64,000 nt of DNA. It comes from Sediminicoccus rosea (GTDB lineage Bacteria; Pseudomonadota; Alphaproteobacteria; Acetobacterales; Acetobacteraceae). The notes under the pieces are model-generated. The model worked only from the letters and a program-made list of their open reading frames with translations. It had not been told where the DNA came from and made no database searches. The position numbers and the translations under genes were made by a program. The stretch lies in assembly GCF_033547095.1 (NCBI RefSeq), contig NZ_CP137852.1, forward strand, positions 1,977,501 through 2,041,500, given 5' to 3'. Positions 18,374 through 27,435 of this stretch are shown here, piece after piece. Each line of letters starts with the position of its first letter. Within the stretch, counting starts at the first letter, position 1.

Positions 18374-19423
18374 ATGACGACACGTCGCACCGCGCTGCTG
18401 GGCGCGCTCGCCGCCCCCGCGCTCATCGCCGCACCCCGGGCGCAGGCTCAGACGCCGGAGGTGACGCTGCGGCTGCACCACTTCCTCCCGGCCGTCTCCA
18501 ACGTGCATCGCCATTTCCTGATGCCCTGGGCGCAGAAGGTCAGCGCCGAGAGCCAGGGCCGCCTGCGCGTGCAGATCTTCCCCGCCATGCAGCTGGGCGG
18601 CGCGCCGCCGCAGCTCTACGACCAGGCGAAGGACGGCGTGGTGGACATCATCTGGACGCTGCCGGGCAATACGCCGGGCCGCTTCCCCTCCATCGAGGTG
18701 ATCGAGCTGCCCTTCGTGGCGCATAAGCGCGCCAGCGTGAATGCGCGCGTCGTGCAGGAACTCTACGAGACGCGCTTCCGCCAGGAATTCGCCGACACGC
18801 ACATCATCTGCGCCTGGGCGCATGATGCGGGCGTGATCCATGCGCGGCGCGAGGTGCGCCGGCAGGAGGACCTGGCCGGCCTGAAGCTGCGCTTCCCGAC
18901 CCGCCAGGCGGGCGAGGCGCTGCGCGCGCTCGGCGCCGCGCCCATCGGCCTGCCCATCCCGCAGGTGCCCGAGGCGCTGGCGCAGGGCGTGATCGATGGC
19001 GCCGTCGTCCCCTGGGAGGTGGTGCCGGCGATCCGCCTGCATGAGACGCTCCGCAACCACACCGAGATCGCGGGCTCGCCCACCTTCTATGTGGCGAGCT
19101 TCGTCCTGGCGATGAACAAGGCCAAGTATGACGGACTGCCCGCCGATCTCCGCGGCGTGCTGGATGCCAATTCCGGCCAGGTGGCCGCCGCCATGGCGGC
19201 CAAGGTCTGGGACGAGCAGGGCCCGATCGTCGAGCAGATGGTCCGCCGGCGCAACAACGCCATCGTCGAGCTGCCGGCCGAGGAAGCCCAGCGCTGGGCC
19301 CGCACCACGCAGCCCGTGATCGACAACTGGGTGCGCGCGATGAGCGAACGCAACATCCAGGGCGGCGCCCTGCTGGAACAGACCCGCGCGCTCATCGCCC
19401 GCTACGGCCAGGGTGTGGCCTGA
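18374..19423 (+). CDS. dctP: TRAP transporter solute-binding protein
   Basis: 349 residues. An N-terminal MTTRRTALLGALAAPALIAA resembles a Tat-type signal, so export folded to the periplasm is likely. The mature protein has DctP-family features: LRLHHFLPAVSNVHRHFLMPWA near the start, LKLRFPTRQAGEALRALGAAP (the conserved Arg that binds the ligand carboxylate) and PEALAQGVIDGA. It captures an organic acid for the QM permease that follows. An in-frame ATG at 18350 is possible but has a tight SD; GGGAGG 10 nt before 18374 favours the shorter form. Followed by pcaHG/pcaB, so an aromatic acid ligand is a reasonable guess. Confidence 0.88.
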   Translation: MTTRRTALLGALAAPALIAAPRAQAQTPEVTLRLHHFLPAVSNVHRHFLMPWAQKVSAESQGRLRVQIFPAMQLGGAPPQLYDQAKDGVVDIIWTLPGNTPGRFPSIEVIELPFVAHKRASVNARVVQELYETRFRQEFADTHIICAWAHDAGVIHARREVRRQEDLAGLKLRFPTRQAGEALRALGAAPIGLPIPQVPEALAQGVIDGAVVPWEVVPAIRLHETLRNHTEIAGSPTFYVASFVLAMNKAKYDGLPADLRGVLDANSGQVAAAMAAKVWDEQGPIVEQMVRRRNNAIVELPAEEAQRWARTTQPVIDNWVRAMSERNIQGGALLEQTRALIARYGQGVA

Positions 19424-19914
19424 GCGACGCGCGCCTCCCCCGCGGCCCCATCGCCCGCCTGGCGGCGACGCTCGCCGTCTGCGGCGGGGCGGTGCTGCTG
19501 GCGACCGCGCTGCTCACCGTGGTCTCCGTCATCTCGCGCTGGCTCACCAGCCAGCCGGTGAAGGGGGATTTCGAGCTGGTCTCGCTGGGCTCCGGCCTTG
19601 CGGTGCTGAGCTTCCTCGCCTGGGGCAGCGTGACGCGGGCGAACATCCTGGTGGACAGCTTCACCGCCTGGCTGCCGGCGCGGCTGAACGGCGCGATTGA
19701 TGCGTTCTGGTCGCTCGTCTGGGCCGCGACCACGCTGCTCATCGCCGAGCGCATGTGGCAGGGCATGTTCGACACCTGGCGCAACGGCATGCGGACCATC
19801 GGGCTGCTGGCGCTGCCCTATTGGTGGGCCATCGGCATCGGCGCCTTCTGCTTCGCGCTGGCCGGCATCGCCGCGCTGCTCGCCATTCCGCGCCTGCTGC
19901 GGGGCCGCGGCTGA
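19420..19914 (+). CDS. dctQ: TRAP transporter small permease
   Basis: 164 residues if initiated at the CTG at 19420, which overlaps the dctP stop (CTGA). The first usual start in frame, GTG 19492, falls inside the first membrane helix and would remove residues such as IARLAATLAVCGGAVLLAT that small permeases have. Four hydrophobic helices follow, with FELVSLGSGLAVLSFLAWGS and the family-typical acidic/aromatic spacing. The protein joins the large permease in the inner membrane to drive Na+/H+-coupled uptake. Function is confident, the start codon is not. Confidence 0.8.
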   Translation: MSDARLPRGPIARLAATLAVCGGAVLLATALLTVVSVISRWLTSQPVKGDFELVSLGSGLAVLSFLAWGSVTRANILVDSFTAWLPARLNGAIDAFWSLVWAATTLLIAERMWQGMFDTWRNGMRTIGLLALPYWWAIGIGAFCFALAGIAALLAIPRLLRGRG

Positions 19915-21236
19915 TGGCGCCGGAATTCGCGCTGGCCCTCACGGGCTTCGCCGGGCTGATGGCGCTGATCATCCTGCGCGCACCCATCGCGCTCGCCATG
20001 CTGCTCGCGGGGGCGGCGGGCTATGTCCACATCCTCGACCAGGCGGCGCTGTTCAACTACCTCAAGACCACGCCCTACCACCTGTTCGCCAACTACACGC
20101 TGAGCGTCATCCCGCTCTTCATCCTGATGGGCGCGCTGGCCGAGCGCGGCGGGCTGGCGCGGGACCTCTTCGCGGCCGCCAATGCTTTGCTGGGCCGCCG
20201 GCCTGGCGGGCTGGCGATGAGCGTGATCGGCGCGAGTGCGGCCTTCGGCGCGGTCTGCGGCAGCTCCGTCGCCACCACGGCCACCTTCGGGCGCGCGGCG
20301 CTGCCGGAATTGCGGCGCTTCGGCTATGCGCCGGGCTTCGCCACCGGGACCATCGCGGTGGGCGGCACGCTCGGCATCCTCATCCCGCCCTCGGTCATCC
20401 TCGTCGTCTATGCGATCAGCACCGAGCAGAACATCGCCAAGCTCTTCATGGCCGCGCTCATCCCGGGGCTGATGGCCACTGCCTTCTACCTCGCCGCCAT
20501 CTGGCTCTGGATGAAGCTGCGCCCGGAACTCGGCCCGCCCGCCCCGCCGCTGGAGCCGGGTGAGCGCGCGCGCGCCTTCCGCAACGTGATCCCGGTGCTG
20601 GTCATCGCGGTGATGGTGGTGGGCGGCATCTATGGCGGCGTCTTCACGCCGACCGAGAGTGCCGCCGTGGGCTGCATCGGCGTGCTGCTGGTGGGCCTGC
20701 TGCGCGGCAGCCTGCCGCTGCGCGAGATCCGCGCCGCCCTGCTCGGCACCGCCGAGACGAGCGCCATGATCTTCGCCATCCTGCTCGGCGCCGAGGTGTT
20801 CAACGCCTTCCTCGCCCTCTCCCAGGCGCCGGACCTGCTGGCGATGTGGGTGACGGACCAGGATTTCCCGCCCTATGGCGTGCTGGTGGCGCTGCTGCTC
20901 ACCTACATCATCCTCGGTGCCGTGATGGATGAGCTGGCGATGATCCTGCTGACGCTCCCGGTCTTCTTCCCTGTCATCACCGCGCTGGATTTCGGCATGA
21001 CGACGGAGGAGACGGCGATCTGGTTCGGCATCCTCGTCCTTGTCGTCGTCGGCATCGGGCTGACGGCGCCGCCCATCGGGCTGAACGTCTTCGTCATCTC
21101 CGCCATCGCCCGCGACATCCCGATCTCCCAGACCTATCGGGGCGTCCTGCCATACCTGGCGACCGACCTGCTGCGCCTCGTCCTCTGCGTGGCCTTCCCC
21201 GCGCTCAGCCTATGGCTGGTGCGACTTCTGACCTAG
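19914..21236 (+). CDS. dctM: TRAP transporter large permease
   Basis: 440 residues, usual length for DctM. About twelve hydrophobic helices; conserved features are SVIPLFILMGALAERGG, GASAAFGAVCGSSVATTATFG and GGTLGILIPPSVILVVYAIST. It forms the transport pathway with the small permease. The ATG shares one base with the preceding stop (TGATG), and pcaH follows after 9 bp, so DctPQM and the pca genes most likely form one transcript for uptake and ring cleavage of an aromatic acid. Confidence 0.93.
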   Translation: MAPEFALALTGFAGLMALIILRAPIALAMLLAGAAGYVHILDQAALFNYLKTTPYHLFANYTLSVIPLFILMGALAERGGLARDLFAAANALLGRRPGGLAMSVIGASAAFGAVCGSSVATTATFGRAALPELRRFGYAPGFATGTIAVGGTLGILIPPSVILVVYAISTEQNIAKLFMAALIPGLMATAFYLAAIWLWMKLRPELGPPAPPLEPGERARAFRNVIPVLVIAVMVVGGIYGGVFTPTESAAVGCIGVLLVGLLRGSLPLREIRAALLGTAETSAMIFAILLGAEVFNAFLALSQAPDLLAMWVTDQDFPPYGVLVALLLTYIILGAVMDELAMILLTLPVFFPVITALDFGMTTEETAIWFGILVLVVVGIGLTAPPIGLNVFVISAIARDIPISQTYRGVLPYLATDLLRLVLCVAFPALSLWLVRLLT

Positions 21237-21245
21237 GATCAGACC

Positions 21246-21974
21246 ATGTCCGACCCCATCCCCTACGCCCGCCCGGCGCCCGGCTCCCAGCCGCCGCTGG
21301 ACAGCCCGGCCTATCGCAGCACGCAATCGCGTGCGCCGCTGCTGGCGCCCATCCGTGCGCCGCACACGTTGACGGAGGCCAGCTCCCCGCGCCTCACGCC
21401 CATGCACTACCCCGTGCAGGCCGACATGTCCGTGCACAACGGCAAGGCCGCGATGGGCGAGCGCATGATCGTCGCCGGCCGCGTGCTGGACGAGGCGGGG
21501 CGGCCCGTCGCCAACAGCATGGTCGAGGTCTGGCAGGCCAATGCGGCCGGCCGCTACCACCATGTGCGCGACGACCATGACGCGCCGCTCGACCCGAATT
21601 TCGAGGGGCATGCCCGCATCTTCACCGATGCCGAGGGGCGCTACCGCTTCACCACCATCCGCCCCGGCGCCTATCCCTGGCGCAACCACCACAATGCCTG
21701 GCGGCCGGTGCACATCCATTTCGGCCTCTTCGGCCAGGGCTTCGCCCAACGGATGATCACCCAGATGTATTTCCCGGGCGACCCGCTGCTGCCGCTCGAT
21801 CCCATCTTCAACACCACGGCCGACGAAGAGGCCCGCCAGCGCCTGGTCGCGCGGTTCGACCTCGAGGTGACCGAGCCCGAATGGGCGCTGGGCTATCGCT
21901 TCGACATCACGCTGCGCGGCCCGGCGGCCACACCCTTCGAAGACATGTCTGCCCAGGGGGGGGATCACCACTGA
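21246..21974 (+). CDS. pcaH: Protocatechuate 3,4-dioxygenase beta subunit
   Basis: 242 residues. Intradiol ring-cleavage dioxygenase subunit that carries the non-haem Fe(III) and converts protocatechuate to 3-carboxy-cis,cis-muconate. The four iron ligands are visible: Tyr104 (AAGRYHH), Tyr143 (GAYPWRN), and His156 and His158 (RPVHIHFG). The N-terminal YRSTQSRAP and the SPRLTP segment are typical of PcaH. Overlaps pcaG by one base. Confidence 0.95.
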   Translation: MSDPIPYARPAPGSQPPLDSPAYRSTQSRAPLLAPIRAPHTLTEASSPRLTPMHYPVQADMSVHNGKAAMGERMIVAGRVLDEAGRPVANSMVEVWQANAAGRYHHVRDDHDAPLDPNFEGHARIFTDAEGRYRFTTIRPGAYPWRNHHNAWRPVHIHFGLFGQGFAQRMITQMYFPGDPLLPLDPIFNTTADEEARQRLVARFDLEVTEPEWALGYRFDITLRGPAATPFEDMSAQGGDHH

Positions 21975-22507
21975 TGGCCACCGCCCACCAGACCGCCGGT
22001 CCCTACTGGCATATGATCGACTTCCCCGCCTGGGCCGATGTGCTGCGCGAGGGTGGCCCGAATGCGGGCGCGCAAGGCGAGCGCATCGTGATCGAGGGCA
22101 CCATCACCGATGGCGATGGCGCGCTGGTGACGGATGCCATGGTCGAGATCTGGCACGCTGACCCGGCCGGGCGTTATGACGCCGAATTCCAGGGCTTCGG
22201 CCGCTGCGCCACCAATGCCGAGGGGCGCTTCCGCTTCACGACGCTGAAGCCCGGCCCGGTGCCCGGCCGCGGCAACACGCTGCAGGCGCCGCATGTGCAG
22301 ATCGCGATCTTCGCGCGCGGCCTGCTGAGCCATGTCACGACGCGCCTCTACTTCGCCGGCGAGCCGCTGAACGAGGCGGACCCGCTGCTGGCGCTGGTGC
22401 CGGCCGAACGCCGCGCCACGCTGATCGCCGAACCCACCGCCCCCGGCACCTGGCAGCTCGACATCCGCCTGCGTGGCGGCGCCGAAACCGTTTTCCTGGA
22501 TATCTGA
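21974..22507 (+). CDS. pcaG: Protocatechuate 3,4-dioxygenase alpha subunit
   Basis: 177 residues, a little short for PcaG (about 200). Starts with HQTAGPYWHM (the usual QTxGPY motif) and keeps the intradiol fold, e.g. EIWHADPAGRYD and PHVQIAIFARGLLSH, but lacks the full iron-ligand set because the metal sits in the beta subunit. The ATG overlaps the pcaH stop by one base, fitting equimolar synthesis of the heteromer. Confidence 0.93.
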   Translation: MATAHQTAGPYWHMIDFPAWADVLREGGPNAGAQGERIVIEGTITDGDGALVTDAMVEIWHADPAGRYDAEFQGFGRCATNAEGRFRFTTLKPGPVPGRGNTLQAPHVQIAIFARGLLSHVTTRLYFAGEPLNEADPLLALVPAERRATLIAEPTAPGTWQLDIRLRGGAETVFLDI

Positions 22508-22509
22508 TC

Positions 22510-23862
22510 ATGCCTGTGAACCCCGCCGATTCCCCCGTGATGGGCGTGCTCTACGGCACGGATGCCATGCGCAGCGCGATGAGCGAGCGCGCCTTTCTCC
22601 AGCGCATGCTGGATGTGGAGGCGGCACTCGCCCGCGCGCAGGCGCGCCTCGGCATCGTGCCGGTCGAGGCGGCCGCCGCCATCACGCTCGCCGCCCAGGT
22701 GGACAAGCTCGACCTCCAGGCGCTGGGCGATGCCACGCGCAACACGGGCTACCCCGTGGTCGGCCTCGTGAAGCAGCTCACCGCGCTCTCGGGCCATGAG
22801 GCGGGCCGCTGGACGCATTGGGGCGCCACCACGCAGGACATCATGGACACCGCCGTCGTGCTGCAGATGCGCCAGGGCCTGGCGCTGATCCGCGCCGAGT
22901 TGATCGCGGTGATCGGCGGCTTCGCGGCCATGGCGCAGCGCCATCGCGGCACCATCATGGCCGGGCGAACCCATCTGCAGCACGCGCTGCCGGTAACCTT
23001 CGGCTACAAGGTCGCGGTCTGGCTCTCGCCCCTCATCACCATGCTGGAGCGGCTGGAGCAGCTGCGCCCGCGCGTCGAGCGCGTGCAGTTCGGCGGTGCC
23101 GCGGGCACGCTCGCCTCGCTGGGCGAGCAAGGGCTCGCCGTGCATCGCGAATTGGCGGCCGAGCTTGGCCTCGCCTGCCCGGACATCCCCTGGCATGTGG
23201 CGCGCGACGGCTTTGCCGAGGCGGTGTCCTTCCTCGGCCTGCTCAGCGGCGCGCTGTCGAAGATCGCGACCGACGTGATGCTGCTGATGCAGACCGAGGT
23301 GGGCGAGGTGAACGAGCCGCATGTGACAGGGCGCGGCGGCTCCTCCACCATGCCGCAGAAGCGCAACCCGATCGCCTGCGAGTACATCCTCGCGCAGTCG
23401 CGCGGCGTGCATGCGCTGGTGCCGCAGATGATGGCGGCGATGGCGCAGGATCTGGAGCGTGGCACCGGGCCCTGGCAGGCCGAGGCGCTGGCGATCGGCC
23501 AGGCCTTCAACCTGACCCATGGCGCGCTGGCCCAGGCGCGCTTCCTGGCCGAGGGGCTGGTGGTGGATCCCGCCCGCATGCTGCGCAACCTGGCCGCGAC
23601 GGGCGGGCTGATCGCGGCCGAGCAGGTGATGATGGGCCTCGCCCCCATCCTGGGCCGTGGCGAGGCGCACCACATCGTCAACCGTGCCTGCGACCTCGCC
23701 ATCGCCCGCGGCATCCCGCTGGTGACGGCGCTGGAGCAGGATCGCGAGATCGCGGCGCGGGTGGATCCGGCGCGGCTGCGCGCGCTGTGCAACCCGGAGA
23801 ATTATCTGGGGAGCGCCACGCTCTTCGTGGACCAGGTGCTGGCCCGCGTGGCCACGCGCTGA
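22510..23862 (+). CDS. pcaB: 3-carboxy-cis,cis-muconate cycloisomerase
   Basis: 450 residues of the fumarase/aspartase superfamily; turns the PcaHG product into 4-carboxymuconolactone. Visible signatures are THWGATTQDIMDTA near residue 100, MAGRTHLQHALPVTFGYK near 155 and the catalytic loop GRGGSSTMPQKRNPIA near 278. Starts 2 bp after the pcaG stop. The later enzymes PcaC/PcaD and a PcaQ-type regulator are not in the window. Confidence 0.94.
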   Translation: MPVNPADSPVMGVLYGTDAMRSAMSERAFLQRMLDVEAALARAQARLGIVPVEAAAAITLAAQVDKLDLQALGDATRNTGYPVVGLVKQLTALSGHEAGRWTHWGATTQDIMDTAVVLQMRQGLALIRAELIAVIGGFAAMAQRHRGTIMAGRTHLQHALPVTFGYKVAVWLSPLITMLERLEQLRPRVERVQFGGAAGTLASLGEQGLAVHRELAAELGLACPDIPWHVARDGFAEAVSFLGLLSGALSKIATDVMLLMQTEVGEVNEPHVTGRGGSSTMPQKRNPIACEYILAQSRGVHALVPQMMAAMAQDLERGTGPWQAEALAIGQAFNLTHGALAQARFLAEGLVVDPARMLRNLAATGGLIAAEQVMMGLAPILGRGEAHHIVNRACDLAIARGIPLVTALEQDREIAARVDPARLRALCNPENYLGSATLFVDQVLARVATR

Positions 23863-23911
23863 AAAGACATCGTGCCGCGACGCGCTGGGAAGACGCGTGG
23901 CGGCGCGCTGA

Positions 23912-23945
23912 CAAAAGCCCCGCGCGGCCCCGGAACCGGGGCCGC
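23912..23945 (-). terminator. Rho-independent-type terminator of gltA
   Basis: On the minus strand a perfect 10-bp stem (GCGGCCCCGG / CCGGGGCCGC, 23924-23945, two-base loop) is followed by GCGGGGCTTTTG with four T residues, 15 bp past the citrate synthase stop. It also separates gltA from the convergent pcaB. Confidence 0.6.
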
Positions 23946-23959
23946 CGGGAGGAGCGGCC

Positions 23960-25261
23960 TCAGCCGCGTTCGGCCATCGGCTTGTAGTCGCGCGCGCCGG
24001 CGCCCGTGTAGATCTGGCGGGGACGGCCGATGCGCTGGCTCGGATCCTCGATCATTTCCTTCCACTGGCTCACCCAGCCGACGGTGCGCGCCACGGCGAA
24101 GATCACGGTGAACATCGAGGTCGGGATGCCCATCGCCTTGAGGATGATGCCCGAATAGAAATCCACGTTCGGGTAGAGCTTGCGCGAGATGAAGTAGTCG
24201 TCCGTCAGCGCGATGCGCTCCATCTCCATCGCCATGTCGAGCAGCGGCTCGTCCTTGATGCCGAGCTCGGCCAGCACCTCGTGGCAGGTCTCCTTCATGA
24301 TCTTCGCGCGGGGGTCGAAGTTCTTGTAGACCCGGTGACCGAAGCCCATGAGCTTCACGTCGGAATTCTTGTCCTTCACCTTCTCGATGAAGGCGGGGAT
24401 TTTGTCCGGCGTGCCGATCTCGGCCAGCATCTTCAGCACCGCCTCATTCGCACCGCCATGGGCAGGACCCCAGAGCGCCGCGATGCCGGCGGCGATGCAG
24501 GCGAAGGGGTTGGCGCCCGTGGAGCCGGCGAGGCGCACGGTCGAGGTGGAGGCGTTCTGCTCATGGTCGGCGTGCAGGACCAGGATGCGGTCCATCGCGC
24601 GCTCCAGCACCGGGGAGACCTCGTAGGGCTCGGCCGGGACGGTGTTGAGCATGTAGAGGAAGTTGGCCGCGTAGCTCAGCTTGTTCTGCGGATACACGAA
24701 GGGCTGGCCGAGCGCGTACTTGTAGGCCATGGCGGCGATGGTCGGCACCTTGGCGATCAGCCGGAAGGCCGCGACCTCGCGCTGGCGCGGATCATTGATG
24801 TCGAGGTTGTCGTGGTAGAAGGCGGCCAGCGCGCCGACCACGCCGCACATGATCGCCATCGGGTGCGCGTCGCGGCGGAAGCCGTCGAAGAAGCGGCGGA
24901 TCTGCTCGTGCACCATCGTGTGGTAGGTGACGTCCTTGCGGAACTTCTCGAGCTCGGCCTTGTTCGGCAGATCGCCGTTCATCAGCAGGTAGCAGACCTC
25001 GATGAAGTCGGACTTCTCGGCCAGCTGCTCGATCGGGTAGCCGCGGTACATCAGAACGCCCGCATCGCCGTCGATGTAGGTGATCTTGCTCTCGCAGCTC
25101 GCCGTCTCGCCGTAGCCGGGGTCGTAGGTGAAGATGCCGAGGCTCGAATAGAGCTTGCGGATGTCGGCCACCTGCGGGCCGAGCGTGCCGCCGAGCAGCG
25201 GCAGGGTCGTGCTGCTGTTGCTGCCCTCGATGGTGACGGTGATCGAGCCGGTCTTGCTCAT
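23960..25261 (-). CDS. gltA: Citrate synthase
   Basis: 433 residues, usual length for the hexameric type II enzyme. It condenses acetyl-CoA with oxaloacetate to start the TCA cycle. Catalytic elements are visible: [49 protein letters not shown] and RPRQIYTG. The start at 25261 follows GAGGAAGG at good spacing. Monocistronic: a terminator lies downstream and about 165 bp of non-coding DNA upstream. Confidence 0.97.
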   Translation of the reverse strand: MSKTGSITVTIEGSNSSTTLPLLGGTLGPQVADIRKLYSSLGIFTYDPGYGETASCESKITYIDGDAGVLMYRGYPIEQLAEKSDFIEVCYLLMNGDLPNKAELEKFRKDVTYHTMVHEQIRRFFDGFRRDAHPMAIMCGVVGALAAFYHDNLDINDPRQREVAAFRLIAKVPTIAAMAYKYALGQPFVYPQNKLSYAANFLYMLNTVPAEPYEVSPVLERAMDRILVLHADHEQNASTSTVRLAGSTGANPFACIAAGIAALWGPAHGGANEAVLKMLAEIGTPDKIPAFIEKVKDKNSDVKLMGFGHRVYKNFDPRAKIMKETCHEVLAELGIKDEPLLDMAMEMERIALTDDYFISRKLYPNVDFYSGIILKAMGIPTSMFTVIFAVARTVGWVSQWKEMIEDPSQRIGRPRQIYTGAGARDYKPMAERG

Positions 25262-25427
25262 GGTGCGGCCTTCCTCAACAGGTTGGGGGCGCGGGGCGTA
25301 AGCCGCCCGCGCGATGTTGCATTGCAGTGTAGGCAGGTCAGCAGACTTGTCCATCCGACTCTCGCCGGCGGATCGTCCTGCATGTCATGCGAAGGTGAAA
25401 ACGGGGTGCACGCCCCCGCCTCTGGGC

Positions 25428-25991
25428 TCAGTGGCCGCGGCGCCAATGCGCGGGCGGCTCGAAGCCGCCGGTCCACAGGCCGCGCTGTGCCTGGCGCGCG
25501 GCCGTCTCATATTGGGCGAGGACGGGGACGGCGCCGGAATCGGCCAGCGCCCAGCCTGCCGCCACCATGGAGGCGTTGAGGTCGATGGTGCCGGCGCGGC
25601 AGGCGCCCAGCGCCCGGCCGAAGCGGTCCCGGCCCGCGACGCGGCAATCCACCGCCCGCTCACCCACAAGATCCGCCAGGACGGCCGCTGCGGCGGTGCC
25701 GCAATCATAGAGGCGGCCCTGCGCGTCGGTGCAGAATTGCCCGCGCTCCGGCGCCTCGACGCCGTGCAGGCGGAGCATGCGGTCACCCAGGCGAAGCGTG
25801 TCGCCGTCCACGATGCGGATCTGCGCATTGGGGGTGGACCAGTCCTGGCTGCCGGGGGCGGAGCCCATCAGCTGGCCGGGCAGGCCGAGCGACACCAGGC
25901 CACCGCCCAGAAGCGCCGTCGCGCCCACCACGAAGGCGCGGCCCCAGCGGCGGGGCGAGCGGGTGGGTTTGTAAATTTTCCGGCGGCGCAT
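25428..25991 (-). CDS. Membrane-anchored thermonuclease (SNase-like) family protein
   Basis: 187 residues. A basic N-terminus (RRRKIYKPTRSPRRW) precedes a hydrophobic anchor at about residues 19-40. The staphylococcal-nuclease-like domain follows, with RIVDGDTLRLG (59-69), RLHGVEAPE (74-82, where the usual Asp of RLxGIDAPE is Glu79) and DRFGRALGAC. It probably cleaves nucleic acid, or is a degenerate relative, on the periplasmic face. Activity is uncertain because of the Asp-to-Glu change. Confidence 0.8.
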   Translation of the reverse strand: MRRRKIYKPTRSPRRWGRAFVVGATALLGGGLVSLGLPGQLMGSAPGSQDWSTPNAQIRIVDGDTLRLGDRMLRLHGVEAPERGQFCTDAQGRLYDCGTAAAAVLADLVGERAVDCRVAGRDRFGRALGACRAGTIDLNASMVAAGWALADSGAVPVLAQYETAARQAQRGLWTGGFEPPAHWRRGH

Positions 25992-26046
25992 GCAGGTTTG
26001 GTTAAACCACCATCAAGGGCCCTGGCAACCCGCTTGTTTCGCCATA

Positions 26047-27435
26047 TTACAAATCGTGGTTTTCCGGTGACTTCCAGAACGGGCCGGCCTTCCGCAGGCG
26101 GTTCCAGGCCGCGATCGCGGCGATTCGGCTCCCCTCCGCGCGCCCTGCCGCGAAGCCCGTGACCGTGCCGATCGCGAATCCGCCCGCCCCCCGCCCGGCC
26201 AGCCGGCGCGCCAGCTGCGCCGCCACCGTCGCGTCATTGGCGAGGCCCAGCGCCTCCTGCAGCTCGGCCAGGCGCCGCGCGAAGCGCCGTGCGGCGCGGC
26301 CCGGCCAGAGGGCGGCGAAGGGCTCGGCCGCGTAGCGCAGGCGCTTCGCGTCGAGGCGCATCTCGTGCAGCGCGGTCGCGTCCAGCTCCGCCATGGCGGA
26401 GCCGGCCGCCTTCAGCCGCTTCCAGCGCTTGCGGAGCACCCCGGCGGCGAAGGGGGCAAGCGGCGGGTCGGGCGTGGCCGGGGCCTGGAGAAGGCCAAGC
26501 TGCATCCCGCGCAGGATCGCCACGCGAAAGCCGGGGGAGGCCAGGAACTGCCCGAGCGCCGCATAGGCGGCGTCGCGCTCCCGCCCGGCGGCGGCCAGCA
26601 GGCGCTTCACCCGGGCATCGCCGTCCAGCGCCGCCAGGGTCCCGGGGCCGATTCCCGCGAGGAATACGTCCCAGTCGCGCGCAGCGCCGAGCGCCTGGGC
26701 CACCTCGCGCAGCTGCCCGTCCCATGCGCGCCAGGCGGGCCCGTCCAGCACCGGCCGGAAGAGCCGGAGCAGCGAGCGCAGGCGCCGCAGCGCGACGCGC
26801 GTCTGGTGCACGCCGCGCGGGCCGGCGCCCGGGCGGCAGCCGGGCGACTCGGCCAGGATCACGTCGAGCAGATGGGCGAGGGCAGCGCGGAAGGCGGCGT
26901 GGCTGGTCTCGGCCCCCGCGAGGCTCGCCGGGCCCTGGCGGCGGGGGCGGGGCGGGCGGCTCTCGGCCAGGGCCAGCGCCGCCTCGTCCAGGCCGTGATG
27001 GGCGGGGAGCAGCGGCAGGGCCTCGGCCAGTTCGGCTGCAAGGGCGAGCACCTCGGCCGGCTCGCCCTCCAGCACCAGCCGGGCGATGCGCTGGGCCTGG
27101 CCGCCCGCCTCGATGCGCCCCTCGATCCAGGTGACGCCGGTGGCCAGGACGGCGCGGCGGCCGGTGAAGCGGGCGAGCGGCAGGGCCGCGGCATCGGCGG
27201 CCACCGGCTGGGGCGGCGGGAGCATGCCGGGCCAGGCCGGCATGCCCTCGGGCGGCAGGGGGGTCACCGCGTGCCAGCTTCGGTTGCGCCGCGCGAGGAG
27301 GGGGGCCTCCGCGCCCTCGGCGCGCAGCCAGGTGACCCGGTGCGGCTGCCAGCGCGGCGCCGCGAGGCGCGGATGCCGGGGGCAGCGCGGGGGCGCGGCC
27401 CCCGGTGTCTCCCAGGGGGCCAGCTCGAGGATCAG
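26047..27435 (-). CDS. CHAD domain protein with degenerate CYTH N-terminus
   Basis: 462 residues if started at CTG 27435, which overlaps the sixA stop (CTGA). The first usual start, GTG 27267, is 56 codons later, yet the intervening codons keep the G/C third-position bias of a gene and a protein-like sequence (HRVTWLRAEGAEAPLLARR). Residues 1-160 or so resemble a decayed CYTH domain, ending in ARLVLEGEPAEVLALA. From about residue 175 the His-rich helical CHAD domain follows: GVHQTRVALRRLRSLLRLFR and LHEMRLDAKRLRYAAEPF. CHAD binds polyphosphate or phosphorylated groups; with SixA next to it, a role in phosphohistidine or polyphosphate biology is inferred. Confidence 0.78.
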   Translation of the reverse strand: MILELAPWETPGAAPPRCPRHPRLAAPRWQPHRVTWLRAEGAEAPLLARRNRSWHAVTPLPPEGMPAWPGMLPPPQPVAADAAALPLARFTGRRAVLATGVTWIEGRIEAGGQAQRIARLVLEGEPAEVLALAAELAEALPLLPAHHGLDEAALALAESRPPRPRRQGPASLAGAETSHAAFRAALAHLLDVILAESPGCRPGAGPRGVHQTRVALRRLRSLLRLFRPVLDGPAWRAWDGQLREVAQALGAARDWDVFLAGIGPGTLAALDGDARVKRLLAAAGRERDAAYAALGQFLASPGFRVAILRGMQLGLLQAPATPDPPLAPFAAGVLRKRWKRLKAAGSAMAELDATALHEMRLDAKRLRYAAEPFAALWPGRAARRFARRLAELQEALGLANDATVAAQLARRLAGRGAGGFAIGTVTGFAAGRAEGSRIAAIAAWNRLRKAGPFWKSPENHDL

